A stretch of 64,000 bases of DNA from Nocardiopsis sp. TSRI0078 (GTDB lineage: Bacteria > Actinomycetota > Actinomycetes > Streptosporangiales > Streptosporangiaceae). Positions 43,611-52,333 of the stretch are shown here, in pieces. Each line of letters opens with the position of its first letter. Positions within the stretch are counted from its first letter, which is position 1. The notes beneath the pieces are model-generated. The model worked only from the letters and a program-made list of their open reading frames with translations, was not told the DNA's origin and did not search any database. The position numbers and the translations under genes were made by a program. Location of the stretch: NCBI RefSeq assembly GCF_001905145.1, contig NZ_LWLB01000037.1, forward strand, positions 1 through 64,000, in the 5' to 3' direction.

Positions 43611-44236
43611 CCAGGCGTTCCGTCCAGGTGCGGCAGGTCGTGCCCCAGGCGGTCGCGCTTGGCGGTCAGGTACGCCACGTTCTCCGCCCGGGCGGGCATC
43701 AGCAGGGGGACCCGCCCCACGATCTTGATCCCGTACTCGTCCAGGGCGCGCGCCTTGTCGGGGTTGTTCGACATCAACCGCACCGACCGCACCCCCAGGT
43801 ACAGCAGTACCCGCGCCGCCGGGCCGTAGTCGCGCACGTCCACCGGCAGCCCCAGCTCGGTCGCGGAGTCCACGGTGTCCAGGCCGAGCCGGTCCTGCAG
43901 GGCGAGTGTGCGCACCTTGGCCACCAGGCCGATACCCCGGCCCTCGTGTCCGCGCAGGTAGACCAGCACGCCCCGCCCCTCGCGCACGATCGCGTCCAGG
44001 GCGGCCCCCAGCTGGTCGCCGCACTCGCAGCGCAGCGCTCCGAAGGCGTCCCCGGTCAGGCACTCCGAGTGCGCACGGACCAGCACCTCCTCGGAGCCGA
44101 GGACCTCACCGAACACCAGGGCCACGTGTTCCTGGCCGTCCACAGGGTCCCGGAAGGCCACCGCGCGGAAGGTCCCACGCCGGGTGGCCAGCTCCGACTC
44201 CGCAACAGAAGCCGGATCCATGCTCTGTTCGCTCAT
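43607..44236 (-). CDS. GTP cyclohydrolase II variant (probable FAPy-forming)
   Basis: 209 residues with the GCH II core: HSECLTGDAFGALRCECGDQL supplies the zinc cysteines 59, 70 and 72, YLRGHEGRGIGL binds the triphosphate, and RLMSNNPDKARAL is the C-terminal block. The residue matching Tyr105 of E. coli RibA (KIRAYALQD) is Leu111 here (KVRTLALQD). From memory, a Streptomyces coelicolor paralogue (SCO6655) with Met at this position stops at the formylated pyrimidine FAPy. So this is probably not the riboflavin RibA but the entry enzyme of the downstream operon. No ribB/ribE genes are adjacent. The ATG at 44236 has AGGGAG close upstream. Confidence 0.85.
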   Translation of the reverse strand: MSEQSMDPASVAESELATRRGTFRAVAFRDPVDGQEHVALVFGEVLGSEEVLVRAHSECLTGDAFGALRCECGDQLGAALDAIVREGRGVLVYLRGHEGRGIGLVAKVRTLALQDRLGLDTVDSATELGLPVDVRDYGPAARVLLYLGVRSVRLMSNNPDKARALDEYGIKIVGRVPLLMPARAENVAYLTAKRDRLGHDLPHLDGTPG

Positions 44237-44275
44237 ACACTCCCTTGTTCCACCGCGCGGCGGCGGCCACACACG

Positions 44276-44326
44276 CCCGGTGCCCCGCCCTCGGGGGAGC
44301 CAAACCCGAGGGGACGGGGCACCGGG
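44276..44326 (-). terminator. Hairpin between the ABC importer and the GTP cyclohydrolase operon
   Basis: CCCGGTGCCCCG pairs with CGGGGCACCGGG, with an inner CCTCGGG/CCCGAGG stem. It follows the ABC permease stop by about 75 bases and precedes the cyclohydrolase start by 40, so it probably separates the two co-directional units. Confidence 0.6.
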
Positions 44327-44400
44327 GAGAAGGGGCGCCGGGGGAGGCGCGTGCGGCCGCGGCCACCGGGCGGGAGGGGCCGGGGAAGGCCTCGTCAGGG

Positions 44401-45300
44401 TTACTTGCCGCCGACCCCCATCATCCCCTGCACCAGGGAGCGGCGTGCGAACAGGTACACGAGGAAGAGCGGCACGGTCGCCAGCACCACCGCGGCCAGC
44501 AGGCCGGGCACGTCCACCCGGTACTCGCCCTGGAACTCGAACAGGCCCATGGTGATCAGCCGGTTCTCCGGGGACTGGGTGAGGATCAGCGGGAACAGGA
44601 ACCCGTTCCATGCCTGGAGCGCGGCGTACACGCCGATGGTGCTCAGTCCGGAGCGCGACAGCGGCACCACCAGCTGGAGGAAGGTGCGCACCGAACCCGC
44701 GCCGTCCAGGGCCATCGCCTCGTACAGCTCCTCGGAGATGTCGCGCATCGACCCCACCAGGATCAGCACGCACACCGGCAGCGCGAACGCCGCGGTGGGC
44801 AGCACGATGGCGGTCAGCGTGTCGTACAGCCCCAGCTCGATGATGATCAGGTACACCGGGATGATCACCGCCTGGGACGGGATCGCCAGCCCCAGCAGGA
44901 ACATCCGGAACACCCCCGAGGTCCACCGCGTGCGCGAGCGCACCACGGCGAACCCGGTCATGGCGGCGAGCACCAGCACGATCGCCACCACCGCGACGGT
45001 GACGACCGCGGTGTTGAGCACGAACCCCAGGACCCCGTTCTCGACCGCCCTGACGTAGTTGCCCAGGGTCGGGTCCGAGGGCGGGGCGAGCGGCCCCTCC
45101 GCGGTGTAGTTCTCCGCGCGCTGCACCGTGGCCACGAGCAGCGCGTACAGCGGCACCCCCACGATGGCCAGCCACGCCAGCGCGCCCAGCCAGCCCAGGA
45201 TGTTGGGGCGGTGGCGGCCCGGCCGCCACCGCGGGGCGGCGGGGCTCCGACCGCTGGGGCGCTGTCCGGAGGAGGGCCTCTCGGCCAGACGGACGCTCAC
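44401..45300 (-). CDS. ABC sugar transporter permease (MalG type)
   Basis: 299 residues and six transmembrane helices. The permease EAA loop is EELYEAMALDGAGSVRTFLQLVVPLSRSGL, and the C terminus RRSLVQGMMGVGGK is typical of MalG-like subunits of CUT1 carbohydrate importers. It starts at a GTG overlapping the stop of the partner permease (GTGA). No ATPase gene is present; actinobacterial CUT1 importers commonly share the MsiK-type ATPase encoded elsewhere. Confidence 0.9.
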   Translation of the reverse strand: MSVRLAERPSSGQRPSGRSPAAPRWRPGRHRPNILGWLGALAWLAIVGVPLYALLVATVQRAENYTAEGPLAPPSDPTLGNYVRAVENGVLGFVLNTAVVTVAVVAIVLVLAAMTGFAVVRSRTRWTSGVFRMFLLGLAIPSQAVIIPVYLIIIELGLYDTLTAIVLPTAAFALPVCVLILVGSMRDISEELYEAMALDGAGSVRTFLQLVVPLSRSGLSTIGVYAALQAWNGFLFPLILTQSPENRLITMGLFEFQGEYRVDVPGLLAAVVLATVPLFLVYLFARRSLVQGMMGVGGK

Positions 45301-46319
45301 ATTCCCTCCCGGGTACTGCGCATGTTGCCGAAGCCGGTGAAGCGGACCATCAGCAGGGAGACCACCGTCGCCACCAGCACCAGGGTGAACGCGACGGCGC
45401 TGGCGTAGCCCAGCTCCCAGCTCTCGAAACCGGACCGGTACATCAGGAACGGGACGATGGTGGTACTGGTTCCGGGACCGCCCCCGGTCATGATGAGCAC
45501 GGTGTCGAAGTAGGTCAGCGAGCCCACCACCATCAGCACCGACGACGTGGTGACGGTGTGCCGCAGCTGCGGCAGCGTGATGTGCCAGAACGCCCTCAGC
45601 CGTCCCGCCCCGTCGATCTCCGCGGCCTGGTACAGCGACGGCGGGATCTGCCGGGCGCCCCCCTGGTAGAGCAGCATGTGCAACGGGATGAACTGCCATG
45701 CGCTGACGAACACGATCACCAGGAACGCGCTGTTCGACCCGCCCAGCAGGTTCACCGACTCCAGGCCCAGGCGCGGACCCAGCCAGGCCAGGGGGCCGAA
45801 GTTGGGGTCCAGCAGGGCCCGCCAGATGATCGCGATCGCCGCCGAGGAGAGCAGCAGCGGCAGGAAGAAGATGGCCGAGAGCACCGCGCGGCTGCGCTGC
45901 CGACCGGCGGCCCAGACTCCCAGCAGCAGGCTGATGGGGGTCTGGACGGCCCAGGAGAGCGCGGTCAGCAGCAGGCTCAGCCCCACGGCCTTGCGCATCA
46001 GGGGATCGGAGGCCAGGCGCGACCAGTTCTCCAGACCGATGAAGCGGGGTGAGCCCAGCCCGCCCCAGGAGGTCAGGGACAGGTAGGCCACCAGCATCAT
46101 CGGCAGGGCCGCGAAGAAGGCGAAGTACAGCAGCCCGGGGACCGCCCACAGCGGACCCGGCCGCCCCGTGCGGGGGACGGCGGCCCGCGCGGCGGCTCCG
46201 CCGCGCGGACCGCCGGGCCGGGGGCCCCGGGGCGGGCGGCCGCCCGCCCCGGAGCCTTCGGCCGCCGGGTCACCGGTCATGGTGCCACCGGTCGCCTGGC
46301 TGCTGGAGCGGCCGGTCAC
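45297..46319 (-). CDS. ABC sugar transporter permease (MalF type)
   Basis: About 340 residues with six transmembrane helices and the EAA loop LYQAAEIDGAGRLRAFWHITLPQLRHT. A Gly/Pro/Arg-rich cytoplasmic N terminus of roughly 50 residues precedes helix 1 (LWAVPGLLYFAFFAALPMML). The GTG at 46319 overlaps the solute-binding-protein stop. An ATG at 46280 is also possible. It pairs with the next permease to form the CUT1 channel. Confidence 0.9.
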   Translation of the reverse strand: MTGRSSSQATGGTMTGDPAAEGSGAGGRPPRGPRPGGPRGGAAARAAVPRTGRPGPLWAVPGLLYFAFFAALPMMLVAYLSLTSWGGLGSPRFIGLENWSRLASDPLMRKAVGLSLLLTALSWAVQTPISLLLGVWAAGRQRSRAVLSAIFFLPLLLSSAAIAIIWRALLDPNFGPLAWLGPRLGLESVNLLGGSNSAFLVIVFVSAWQFIPLHMLLYQGGARQIPPSLYQAAEIDGAGRLRAFWHITLPQLRHTVTTSSVLMVVGSLTYFDTVLIMTGGGPGTSTTIVPFLMYRSGFESWELGYASAVAFTLVLVATVVSLLMVRFTGFGNMRSTREGM

Positions 46320-47596
46320 AGGGCCGCCAGCGCGTCGACGAACTGCTCGGGCGTGCTCTGGCCGTTGAACAGCGACTCGATCTCGGTGACCATCGGTGTG
46401 GCCACCTCCGGCGGCAGCGCCTGGTCCCAGGAGAGCTGGAAGTGCGGCGCGTCGCGCACCATCTCGTACTGGAAGGTGGCGAAGTCCGGGCTGGGGCTGT
46501 CGGCCACCGCCTCCTCGGCGTTGGTGGTGGTGGGCACCTCGCCGTTCTCCACCATGTCGGCCACGTACTCCTCCTCCGAGGTGTACGTCAGGAACTCCAG
46601 CGCCGCGTCCATGTGGTCGGTCTCGGCGGTCACCGAGAAGAAGTTGGTCGGGTTGCCGACCACGTTGTCGGGGTCGCCCTCACCGCCCTCGATCGGCGGG
46701 AACTCCACGTACCCCAGGTTCTCCCGCGCGAACTCCTCGTCCTGGTCCAGGATGGTGGAGTACTCCCACGAGCCCATCAGGTGCATGGCGGCCCGGCCCT
46801 CGGACAGCAGGGTGGAGGCCGCGCCCTCGGTGTAGCTCACCGAGGCGTAGGAGTCGCCGAACGCGCCGTTGTCCACCAGTTCCTGCACCATCTGGGCGGC
46901 CTCCAGGACGGCGGGGTCGCGCCAGCCCTCGGAGTCGCCCTCCACGATGCGTGCGAACACCTCCGGCCCGCCGATACGGTCCACGAGGTACTGGAGCCAC
47001 ATCTGCTCGGTCCAGGGGTCGGCCCCGGCCAGGGCGAAGGGGGTGACCCCCTCCTCCTTGAAGGTGTCGACCAGGCCCAGGATGTCCTCCCAGGTCTCGG
47101 GGGGCTCGACGCCGGCCTCCTCGAACACCGTCTCGTTGTAGAAGAGGATGACCGGCTGGGTGCCGCGCAGCGGGATGCCGTACTGGACGCCGTTCACCTG
47201 GCCCGCCTCCAGGATGGAGGGGATGAAGGAGTCGGCGAACTCGGGGTTGTCCGCCAGCATGTCGTCCAGGGGCTGGAGCATGTCCTGCTCGACGTAGGGC
47301 TCGATGCTGCCCCCGCCCCAGTTGAAGAACACGTCGGGCCGCTCACTGGAGCCCATCGCGGTGCGCAGGCGCTCCTCGTAGTTGTCACCGGGCACCTCGT
47401 CGATGACGGCCTCGGTCTCGGAGGCCTCGTTGAACCGTTCGACGGCGCCCTCCTGCACCACGACCAGTGTGTCCTGGTACATCCACACGTGCATGCGGTC
47501 GTCGCCGCCACCGCCACCGCCGCCTGAACAGGCGGTGGCGGCGAGCAGACAGAGCGCCGTCGCTCCGGCGACGGAGCCTAGGCGGGGGGTTCTCAT
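46316..47596 (-). CDS. ABC sugar-binding lipoprotein
   Basis: 426 residues. The signal ends in a lipobox (LAATAC followed by a Gly run), so the protein is anchored outside the membrane. The extracellular-solute-binding type 1 fold is clear: RPDVFFNWGGGSIEPYVEQD, QYGIPLRGTQPVILFYN, GRAAMHLMGSWEY. The aromatic-rich GGGS and ILFYN regions suggest an oligosaccharide ligand. The ATG at 47596 follows GAGGAG. The gene is first of a three-gene importer operon and divergent from a LacI regulator. The sugar is unknown; a xyloside or beta-glucoside type is a guess. Confidence 0.9.
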   Translation of the reverse strand: MRTPRLGSVAGATALCLLAATACSGGGGGGGDDRMHVWMYQDTLVVVQEGAVERFNEASETEAVIDEVPGDNYEERLRTAMGSSERPDVFFNWGGGSIEPYVEQDMLQPLDDMLADNPEFADSFIPSILEAGQVNGVQYGIPLRGTQPVILFYNETVFEEAGVEPPETWEDILGLVDTFKEEGVTPFALAGADPWTEQMWLQYLVDRIGGPEVFARIVEGDSEGWRDPAVLEAAQMVQELVDNGAFGDSYASVSYTEGAASTLLSEGRAAMHLMGSWEYSTILDQDEEFARENLGYVEFPPIEGGEGDPDNVVGNPTNFFSVTAETDHMDAALEFLTYTSEEEYVADMVENGEVPTTTNAEEAVADSPSPDFATFQYEMVRDAPHFQLSWDQALPPEVATPMVTEIESLFNGQSTPEQFVDALAAL

Positions 47597-47626
47597 GGCC
47601 ACTCCTCTTCCGAAACTATCGGGAAG

Positions 47627-47638
47627 TATTTCGAAATA
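47627..47638. promoter_or_regulatory. LacI operator candidate of the importer
   Basis: TATTTCGAAATA is a perfect palindrome 31 bases before the binding-protein start, in an AT-rich patch. A CGAAA at 47611 and TTTCG at 47629 form a wider imperfect dyad. It is the natural site for the divergent LacI protein. Confidence 0.6.
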
Positions 47639-47744
47639 TTTGCGCCCGAATGTACGCGGCGTGACGTGGAGCGTCAATAGGCAAGTGAGAGGTGGGTCAC
47701 CTGGATTCCCACAGCGCACGCGCGACCGCGTAGGATCAGGCATC

Positions 47745-48794
47745 GTGAGTGCAGACCCGACCCCCGACTCCGCGCGCACGAGCCTCTCGGAGCCGGTCAC
47801 GATCTCGAAAATTGCGGAAGCCGCCGGCGTCTCGGTGCCGACGGTCTCCAAGGTGCTCAACGGGCGGGCCGACGTGGCCAGCGACACCAGGGCACGCGTG
47901 GAGGAACTGATCCGCCGCCACGGCTACCGGCGCCGCCGGGGCCCCGGCGGCGGCCGTTCCTCCATGATCGACCTCGTCTTCCACGAGCTCGACAGCGCCT
48001 GGGCGGTCGAGGTCATCCGCGGTGTGGAGAGCGTGGCGCGCGCCGAGGGCCTCAGCGTCGTGCTGACCGAGTCCGGAGGCGCCCAGACCCCGCGCGACGA
48101 CTGGGTCGACGCGGTGCTCGCCCGCCAGTCCACCGCCGCGATCCTGGTCTTCTCCGACCTGGCGCCCGAACAGCGCACGCGCCTGACCGCCCGCGGCATC
48201 CCCTTCGTCGTGGTCGATCCGGCGGGCGACCCCGGGCCCGACATGCCCTCGGTGGGGTCGGCCAACTGGAACGGGGGCCTGGTCGCCACCCGCCATCTCC
48301 TCGAACTCGGGCACCGGCGCATCGGGGTGGTCGGCGGGCCCCGGCACGTACTGTGCAGCAAGGCCCGCATAGACGGCTACTCCTCGGCGCTGGACTCCGC
48401 CGGCCTGGCTCCGGACCCCGCCCTGATCCGCTACGGCGACTTCCACGTCGAGAGCGGCCGCGACCGGGGCCGGGAGCTGCTGCGGCTGGACGATCCGCCC
48501 ACGGCCGTCTTCGCGGGCAACGACCTGCAGGCCATGGGGCTGTACGAGGCCGCACGCGAGCTGGGGACACGCATCCCCGAGGACCTCAGCGTGGTCGGCT
48601 ACGACGACCTGCCGGTGGCCCGCTGGATGGGGCCGCCGCTGACCACCGTGCGCCAGCCGCTCACCGAGATGGCCGAGGAGGCCACCCGGATGGCGCTCAC
48701 CCTGGCACGCGGGGCCACCCCCGCCAACCTGCGCCTGGACCTGGCGACCGACCTGGTGGTGCGGGGCAGCAGCGCCCCGCCGTCCGCCTCATAG
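47745..48794 (+). CDS. LacI-family regulator of the ABC importer
   Basis: 349 residues. The helix-turn-helix is TISKIAEAAGVSVPTVSKVLNGRADVASDTRARVEELIRRHGY. The ligand domain has the usual landmarks VDPAGDPGP, RHLLELGHRRIGVVGGP and EDLSVVGYDD. It starts at a GTG eight bases after a TAGGAT -10 box (47731-47736), so the mRNA is probably leaderless. It lies divergent to the importer operon and should repress it until the sugar binds. Confidence 0.9.
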   Translation: MSADPTPDSARTSLSEPVTISKIAEAAGVSVPTVSKVLNGRADVASDTRARVEELIRRHGYRRRRGPGGGRSSMIDLVFHELDSAWAVEVIRGVESVARAEGLSVVLTESGGAQTPRDDWVDAVLARQSTAAILVFSDLAPEQRTRLTARGIPFVVVDPAGDPGPDMPSVGSANWNGGLVATRHLLELGHRRIGVVGGPRHVLCSKARIDGYSSALDSAGLAPDPALIRYGDFHVESGRDRGRELLRLDDPPTAVFAGNDLQAMGLYEAARELGTRIPEDLSVVGYDDLPVARWMGPPLTTVRQPLTEMAEEATRMALTLARGATPANLRLDLATDLVVRGSSAPPSAS

Positions 48795-48864
48795 GAGCCG
48801 CCACCTATGGCGTGCCTCGGACGGGTGGTTGCCGGGGTCTGCCGCAACGTCTCCGGCCGCGGCG

Positions 48865-49689
48865 TCAGGCGGGCGCGGAGACGGCCAGCGAGTACGTCAG
48901 CGGCAGGCGCGCGGACCCCTCGGGGTAGCGAAAGCGCGCACCGTCGGCGGCGAGTGCGTCGTAGCGCCGGAACGCGATCGTCTCGTGCTCGTGGACGAAC
49001 TCGATCCGCAGCCCGGACCCGGCGACGGCGCTGATGACGTCGCCGAGGGTGTGGTGCCACTCGGTGGCGGTGTTGTGCGCGGTCTCGGCCTCCCCGTCGG
49101 CGTAGGAGCCCGCCGTCTCGTAGGTGAACGCCTCGCGGGCGAAGTAGTCGCGCACGGCGGTGACGCCGTCACCGTCGTCGAGAACGCCGGTCAGCGGATG
49201 GAACTCGACCAGGTAGAGCCGTCCGCCCGGGCGCAGCAGGCCGGCCACGGTACGGGCCCAGCGGTCGATGTCGGGTAGCCACATCAGTGCGCCGGTGCCG
49301 GTGTAGACGACGTCGAACGCGCCCGCGCCGAGCGCGTCGACGGCGTCGTGGACGTCGGCGGCGACGAAGCTGGCCCGGTGGCCCAGGCCGATCTCGTCGG
49401 CGAGGGCGGACGCCGCCCGGACGGCCGGCTCGGAGAAGTCCAGACCGCTGACGCGGGCGCCGTGGCGCGCCCAGGACAGGGTGTCCAGGCCGATGTGGCA
49501 CTGCAGGTGGGCCAGGTCGAGGCCGGTGACGTCACCGAGTTCGTCGAGTTGGAACCGGTCCAGGGGGTCGGCGCCGGCGCGGAACCCGTCGAGGTCGTAG
49601 AACGTGCTCGCGGTGTGGATGGGGACCCGCTCGTCCCAGTGCCGTCGGTTGCCCTCGACCAGGTCGGCGGTGCTGTCGGTGTCGCTCAT
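48865..49689 (-). CDS. Class I SAM-dependent methyltransferase
   Basis: 274 residues. It has NRRHWDERVPIHTASTFYDL at the N terminus, the SAM-binding strand LAHLQCHIGLDTLSWARHGA, the acidic strand VSGLDFSEPAV, and FDVVYTGTGALMWLPDIDRW. The motif QCHIGLDTLSWAR places it in a common actinobacterial group of methyltransferases with unknown substrate. It is convergent with the LacI gene and monocistronic. Confidence 0.85.
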   Translation of the reverse strand: MSDTDSTADLVEGNRRHWDERVPIHTASTFYDLDGFRAGADPLDRFQLDELGDVTGLDLAHLQCHIGLDTLSWARHGARVSGLDFSEPAVRAASALADEIGLGHRASFVAADVHDAVDALGAGAFDVVYTGTGALMWLPDIDRWARTVAGLLRPGGRLYLVEFHPLTGVLDDGDGVTAVRDYFAREAFTYETAGSYADGEAETAHNTATEWHHTLGDVISAVAGSGLRIEFVHEHETIAFRRYDALAADGARFRYPEGSARLPLTYSLAVSAPA

Positions 49690-49888
49690 GCCGGCATCCT
49701 AGAAGCGGACCATGCCGTGCCGGCAAACCTTTTTCGCGCGGCGGTCCGCCCCTCCCGGCGGGTTCCGCGGCCTCGTCCGGTCGATGCGGTCGGGTGCCGT
49801 GGGTGGTGCCCGGGACGCACACGAGGCAGCAGGTCCACCGTGACTCCCTGTTCCCACAGGGAAGGTCGTGGTGCGTACGGGTCTTGGT

Positions 49889-49904
49889 TGGAAAGCGCTT
49901 GCCT
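49889..49904 (+). promoter_or_regulatory. LacI-type operator before the rhamnogalacturonan lyase
   Basis: TGGAAAGCGCTTGCC contains the near-palindrome GGAAAGCGCTTGCC with a GCGC centre, a classic form of actinobacterial LacI-family operators. It lies about 45 bases before the lyase start. Confidence 0.55.
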
Positions 49905-49945
49905 TATAGGGTGGGCCACCCCCCAGCCGTAGAGGAGGCGTACCC

Positions 49946-52255
49946 ATGGGCATCCCCCCACGTTTCGTCCTGAGAGCGAGTCCACTGGTAGCAGGCGCAT
50001 GCGCGGTGTTGATGGCGGCGAGCACCACCGCGCTGGCCGAGCCGCGGGAGAGGTCCGGAGTCCAGCTGGAACAGCTGGACCGGGGCCTGGTCGCGGTCGA
50101 TGTCGCGGAAGGCGTTTTCCTGAGCTGGCGCCTGCTGGCATCCGAGGTCACCGGGCACACGGACTCGGGGCTCAGGGGAGCGAGGTTCCGGGTGTACCGG
50201 GACGGGAAGGTCGTCGGACTGGTCCGGGACAGCACCAACTTCCTGGATGAGGAGGGCACGGAGGACTCCGAGTACAGGGTCGTCCCGGTGCCCCGGGGCA
50301 GACCCGGGACCGGGCCCGGGGGCGAGGCGTCCGTGTGGGCCGAGGGCCACCACGACCTGCCCCTGCAAAGGCCCGAGGGCGGGACGACCCCGGCGGGTGA
50401 GGAGTACGAGTACACCGCCAACGACGTGAGCGTCGGCGACGTCGACGGGGACGGCCGCTACGAGTTCGTCGTCAAGTGGGACCCCACCAACTCCAAGGAC
50501 GTCTCCCAGAAGGGCTACACCGGCAACACCTACGTGGACACCTACACCCAGGAGGGCGAGCTGCTGCACCGCGTCGACCTGGGCGTGAACATCCGCTCGG
50601 GCGCGCACTACACGCAGTTCCTGGTCTACGACCTCGACGGCGACGGCCGCTCGGAGCTGATGCTCAAGACCGCCCCGGGCAGCAGATCGCTGGCCTTCGG
50701 CGAGGACGGCGAGGTGGCCGAGGACTACGTGACCATGCCGGAGGAGGACGTCGAGGCCGGGTACGGGCACGGCGACGACTACCGGATGAGCGCCGAGGAC
50801 TACCGCGAGCACGTCGTGGAGATGTTCCTGGGCTGGCACGAGCACCCCGAGGTCGTGGCCGGGAACTGGCCGCGGACCCTGGAGGAGGCCTTCGGCGAGG
50901 AGCCGCGCCACGACTACCCGCTGAGCCGGGAGGACGCCGAGTCCCTCGCCGACTTCCTCGTCGACGAGTACGCGCCCTCGCGCAGCGGGAGGAACGACCT
51001 GCGAAGCTTCGAAGGCTTCGTCCTGAACGGGCCCGAGTACCTGACCGTGTTCGACGGCGAGACCGGCGCGGAGCTGGACACCGTCCGCTACGAGCCCGGG
51101 CGCGGCGACGACGGCCTCATGTGGGGCGACTACGCGATGTCGCGCATCGAGCCGGGCAACCGGGTGGACCGGTTCCTGTCCGGCGTGGCCTACCTGGACG
51201 GCACCGGCCCGTCGGCGGTGTTCGCCCGGGGCTACTACACGCGCGCGGCCGTGGCGGCCTACGACTTCGACGGCGAGTCCATCCGCAGGCGCTGGCTCGC
51301 GGACAGCGGGCACGTTCCGATGGACAACCCGTTCAACGCCTCCCCGCACGGCGGCGAGGGCACCGACCCCGAGACGGGGACGCTGGCCGGCCAGGGCTTC
51401 CACTCCTTCAGCGCGGCCGACGTGGACGGCGACGGGCGCCAGGAGATCGTCTACGGCGCCGCGACGCTGGACGACGACGGGTCCCTGCTCTACTCCTCCT
51501 ACGACTACGGTCCCCCCGAGAGCGGCGTCGCGGGCGAGTACGTCAAGCTCGGCCACGGCGACGCGATGCACGTGGGCGACCTCGACCCCGAGCGGGACGG
51601 ACTGGAGGCCTGGACCGTGCACGAGGGCTCCGCGAGCGTGCCCTACGGGTTCGCGATGCGCGACGCCGCCACCGGAGAGGTGCTCTTCGGCGGGTACACC
51701 GGCACGGACACCGGCCGGGGCATGGCCGGCGACATCGACCCGGACGTCCCCGGACTGGAGGTCTGGTCCTCGATGCCGCCCGGAGACGACATCGAGGCGG
51801 GTCTGTGGAGCGCCGACGGCGAGTTCCTCGGTGACCGGACCCCCGGCACGAACATGAGCATCCGCTGGGCCGCGGACATGACCACCCAGATCGTCGAGGG
51901 GGGACAGGACCCCAGGATCGAGGACTGGAACCGCGGCACCCTGCTCACCGCCGGGGGCACCCACACCAACAACGGCACGAAGGGCAATCCCGCCCTGGTC
52001 GCCGACGTGCTCGGCGACTGGCGCGAGGAGTTGGTCGTGCGCACCGAGGACAGCACGGCGCTGCGCGTCCTCACCAGCACCGAGGTGACCGGCCGCAAGC
52101 TGCACACCCTCATGCACGACCCGCAGTACCGGGTGGGCGTGGCCGGGCAGCAGAGCGGCTACAACCAGCCGGCCTATCCGAGCTTCCACCTGGGCTCGGA
52201 CACCGACTGGGCGCGCGTGGAGGTCCCCGGGGCCCGGTACCCGAGGGCGAGGTAG
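49946..52255 (+). CDS. Secreted rhamnogalacturonan lyase (PL11)
   Basis: 769 residues with a long Sec-type signal (to about residue 31). The eight-bladed propeller of PL11 lyases is evident, with calcium-binding loops of the form DVDGDGRYEF, DLDGDGRSEL and DVDGDGRQEI, an N-terminal fibronectin-like part (SWRLLASE, FRVYRDGK), and the C-terminal MHDPQYRVGVAGQQSGYNQP motif. It would cleave the rhamnose-galacturonate backbone of pectin outside the cell. ATG with GGAGGCG upstream. Rhamnose released from its products could feed the operon at 12-17 kb, 33 kb away. Confidence 0.92.
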   Translation: MGIPPRFVLRASPLVAGACAVLMAASTTALAEPRERSGVQLEQLDRGLVAVDVAEGVFLSWRLLASEVTGHTDSGLRGARFRVYRDGKVVGLVRDSTNFLDEEGTEDSEYRVVPVPRGRPGTGPGGEASVWAEGHHDLPLQRPEGGTTPAGEEYEYTANDVSVGDVDGDGRYEFVVKWDPTNSKDVSQKGYTGNTYVDTYTQEGELLHRVDLGVNIRSGAHYTQFLVYDLDGDGRSELMLKTAPGSRSLAFGEDGEVAEDYVTMPEEDVEAGYGHGDDYRMSAEDYREHVVEMFLGWHEHPEVVAGNWPRTLEEAFGEEPRHDYPLSREDAESLADFLVDEYAPSRSGRNDLRSFEGFVLNGPEYLTVFDGETGAELDTVRYEPGRGDDGLMWGDYAMSRIEPGNRVDRFLSGVAYLDGTGPSAVFARGYYTRAAVAAYDFDGESIRRRWLADSGHVPMDNPFNASPHGGEGTDPETGTLAGQGFHSFSAADVDGDGRQEIVYGAATLDDDGSLLYSSYDYGPPESGVAGEYVKLGHGDAMHVGDLDPERDGLEAWTVHEGSASVPYGFAMRDAATGEVLFGGYTGTDTGRGMAGDIDPDVPGLEVWSSMPPGDDIEAGLWSADGEFLGDRTPGTNMSIRWAADMTTQIVEGGQDPRIEDWNRGTLLTAGGTHTNNGTKGNPALVADVLGDWREELVVRTEDSTALRVLTSTEVTGRKLHTLMHDPQYRVGVAGQQSGYNQPAYPSFHLGSDTDWARVEVPGARYPRAR

Positions 52256-52333
52256 GAAGAGCGGTCCCGGGCGGCGGCCACCGCCCGGGACCGCCGGGGT
52301 GTCCGAACGGCGCCGCTGGTAGCGTGGCTCGCC

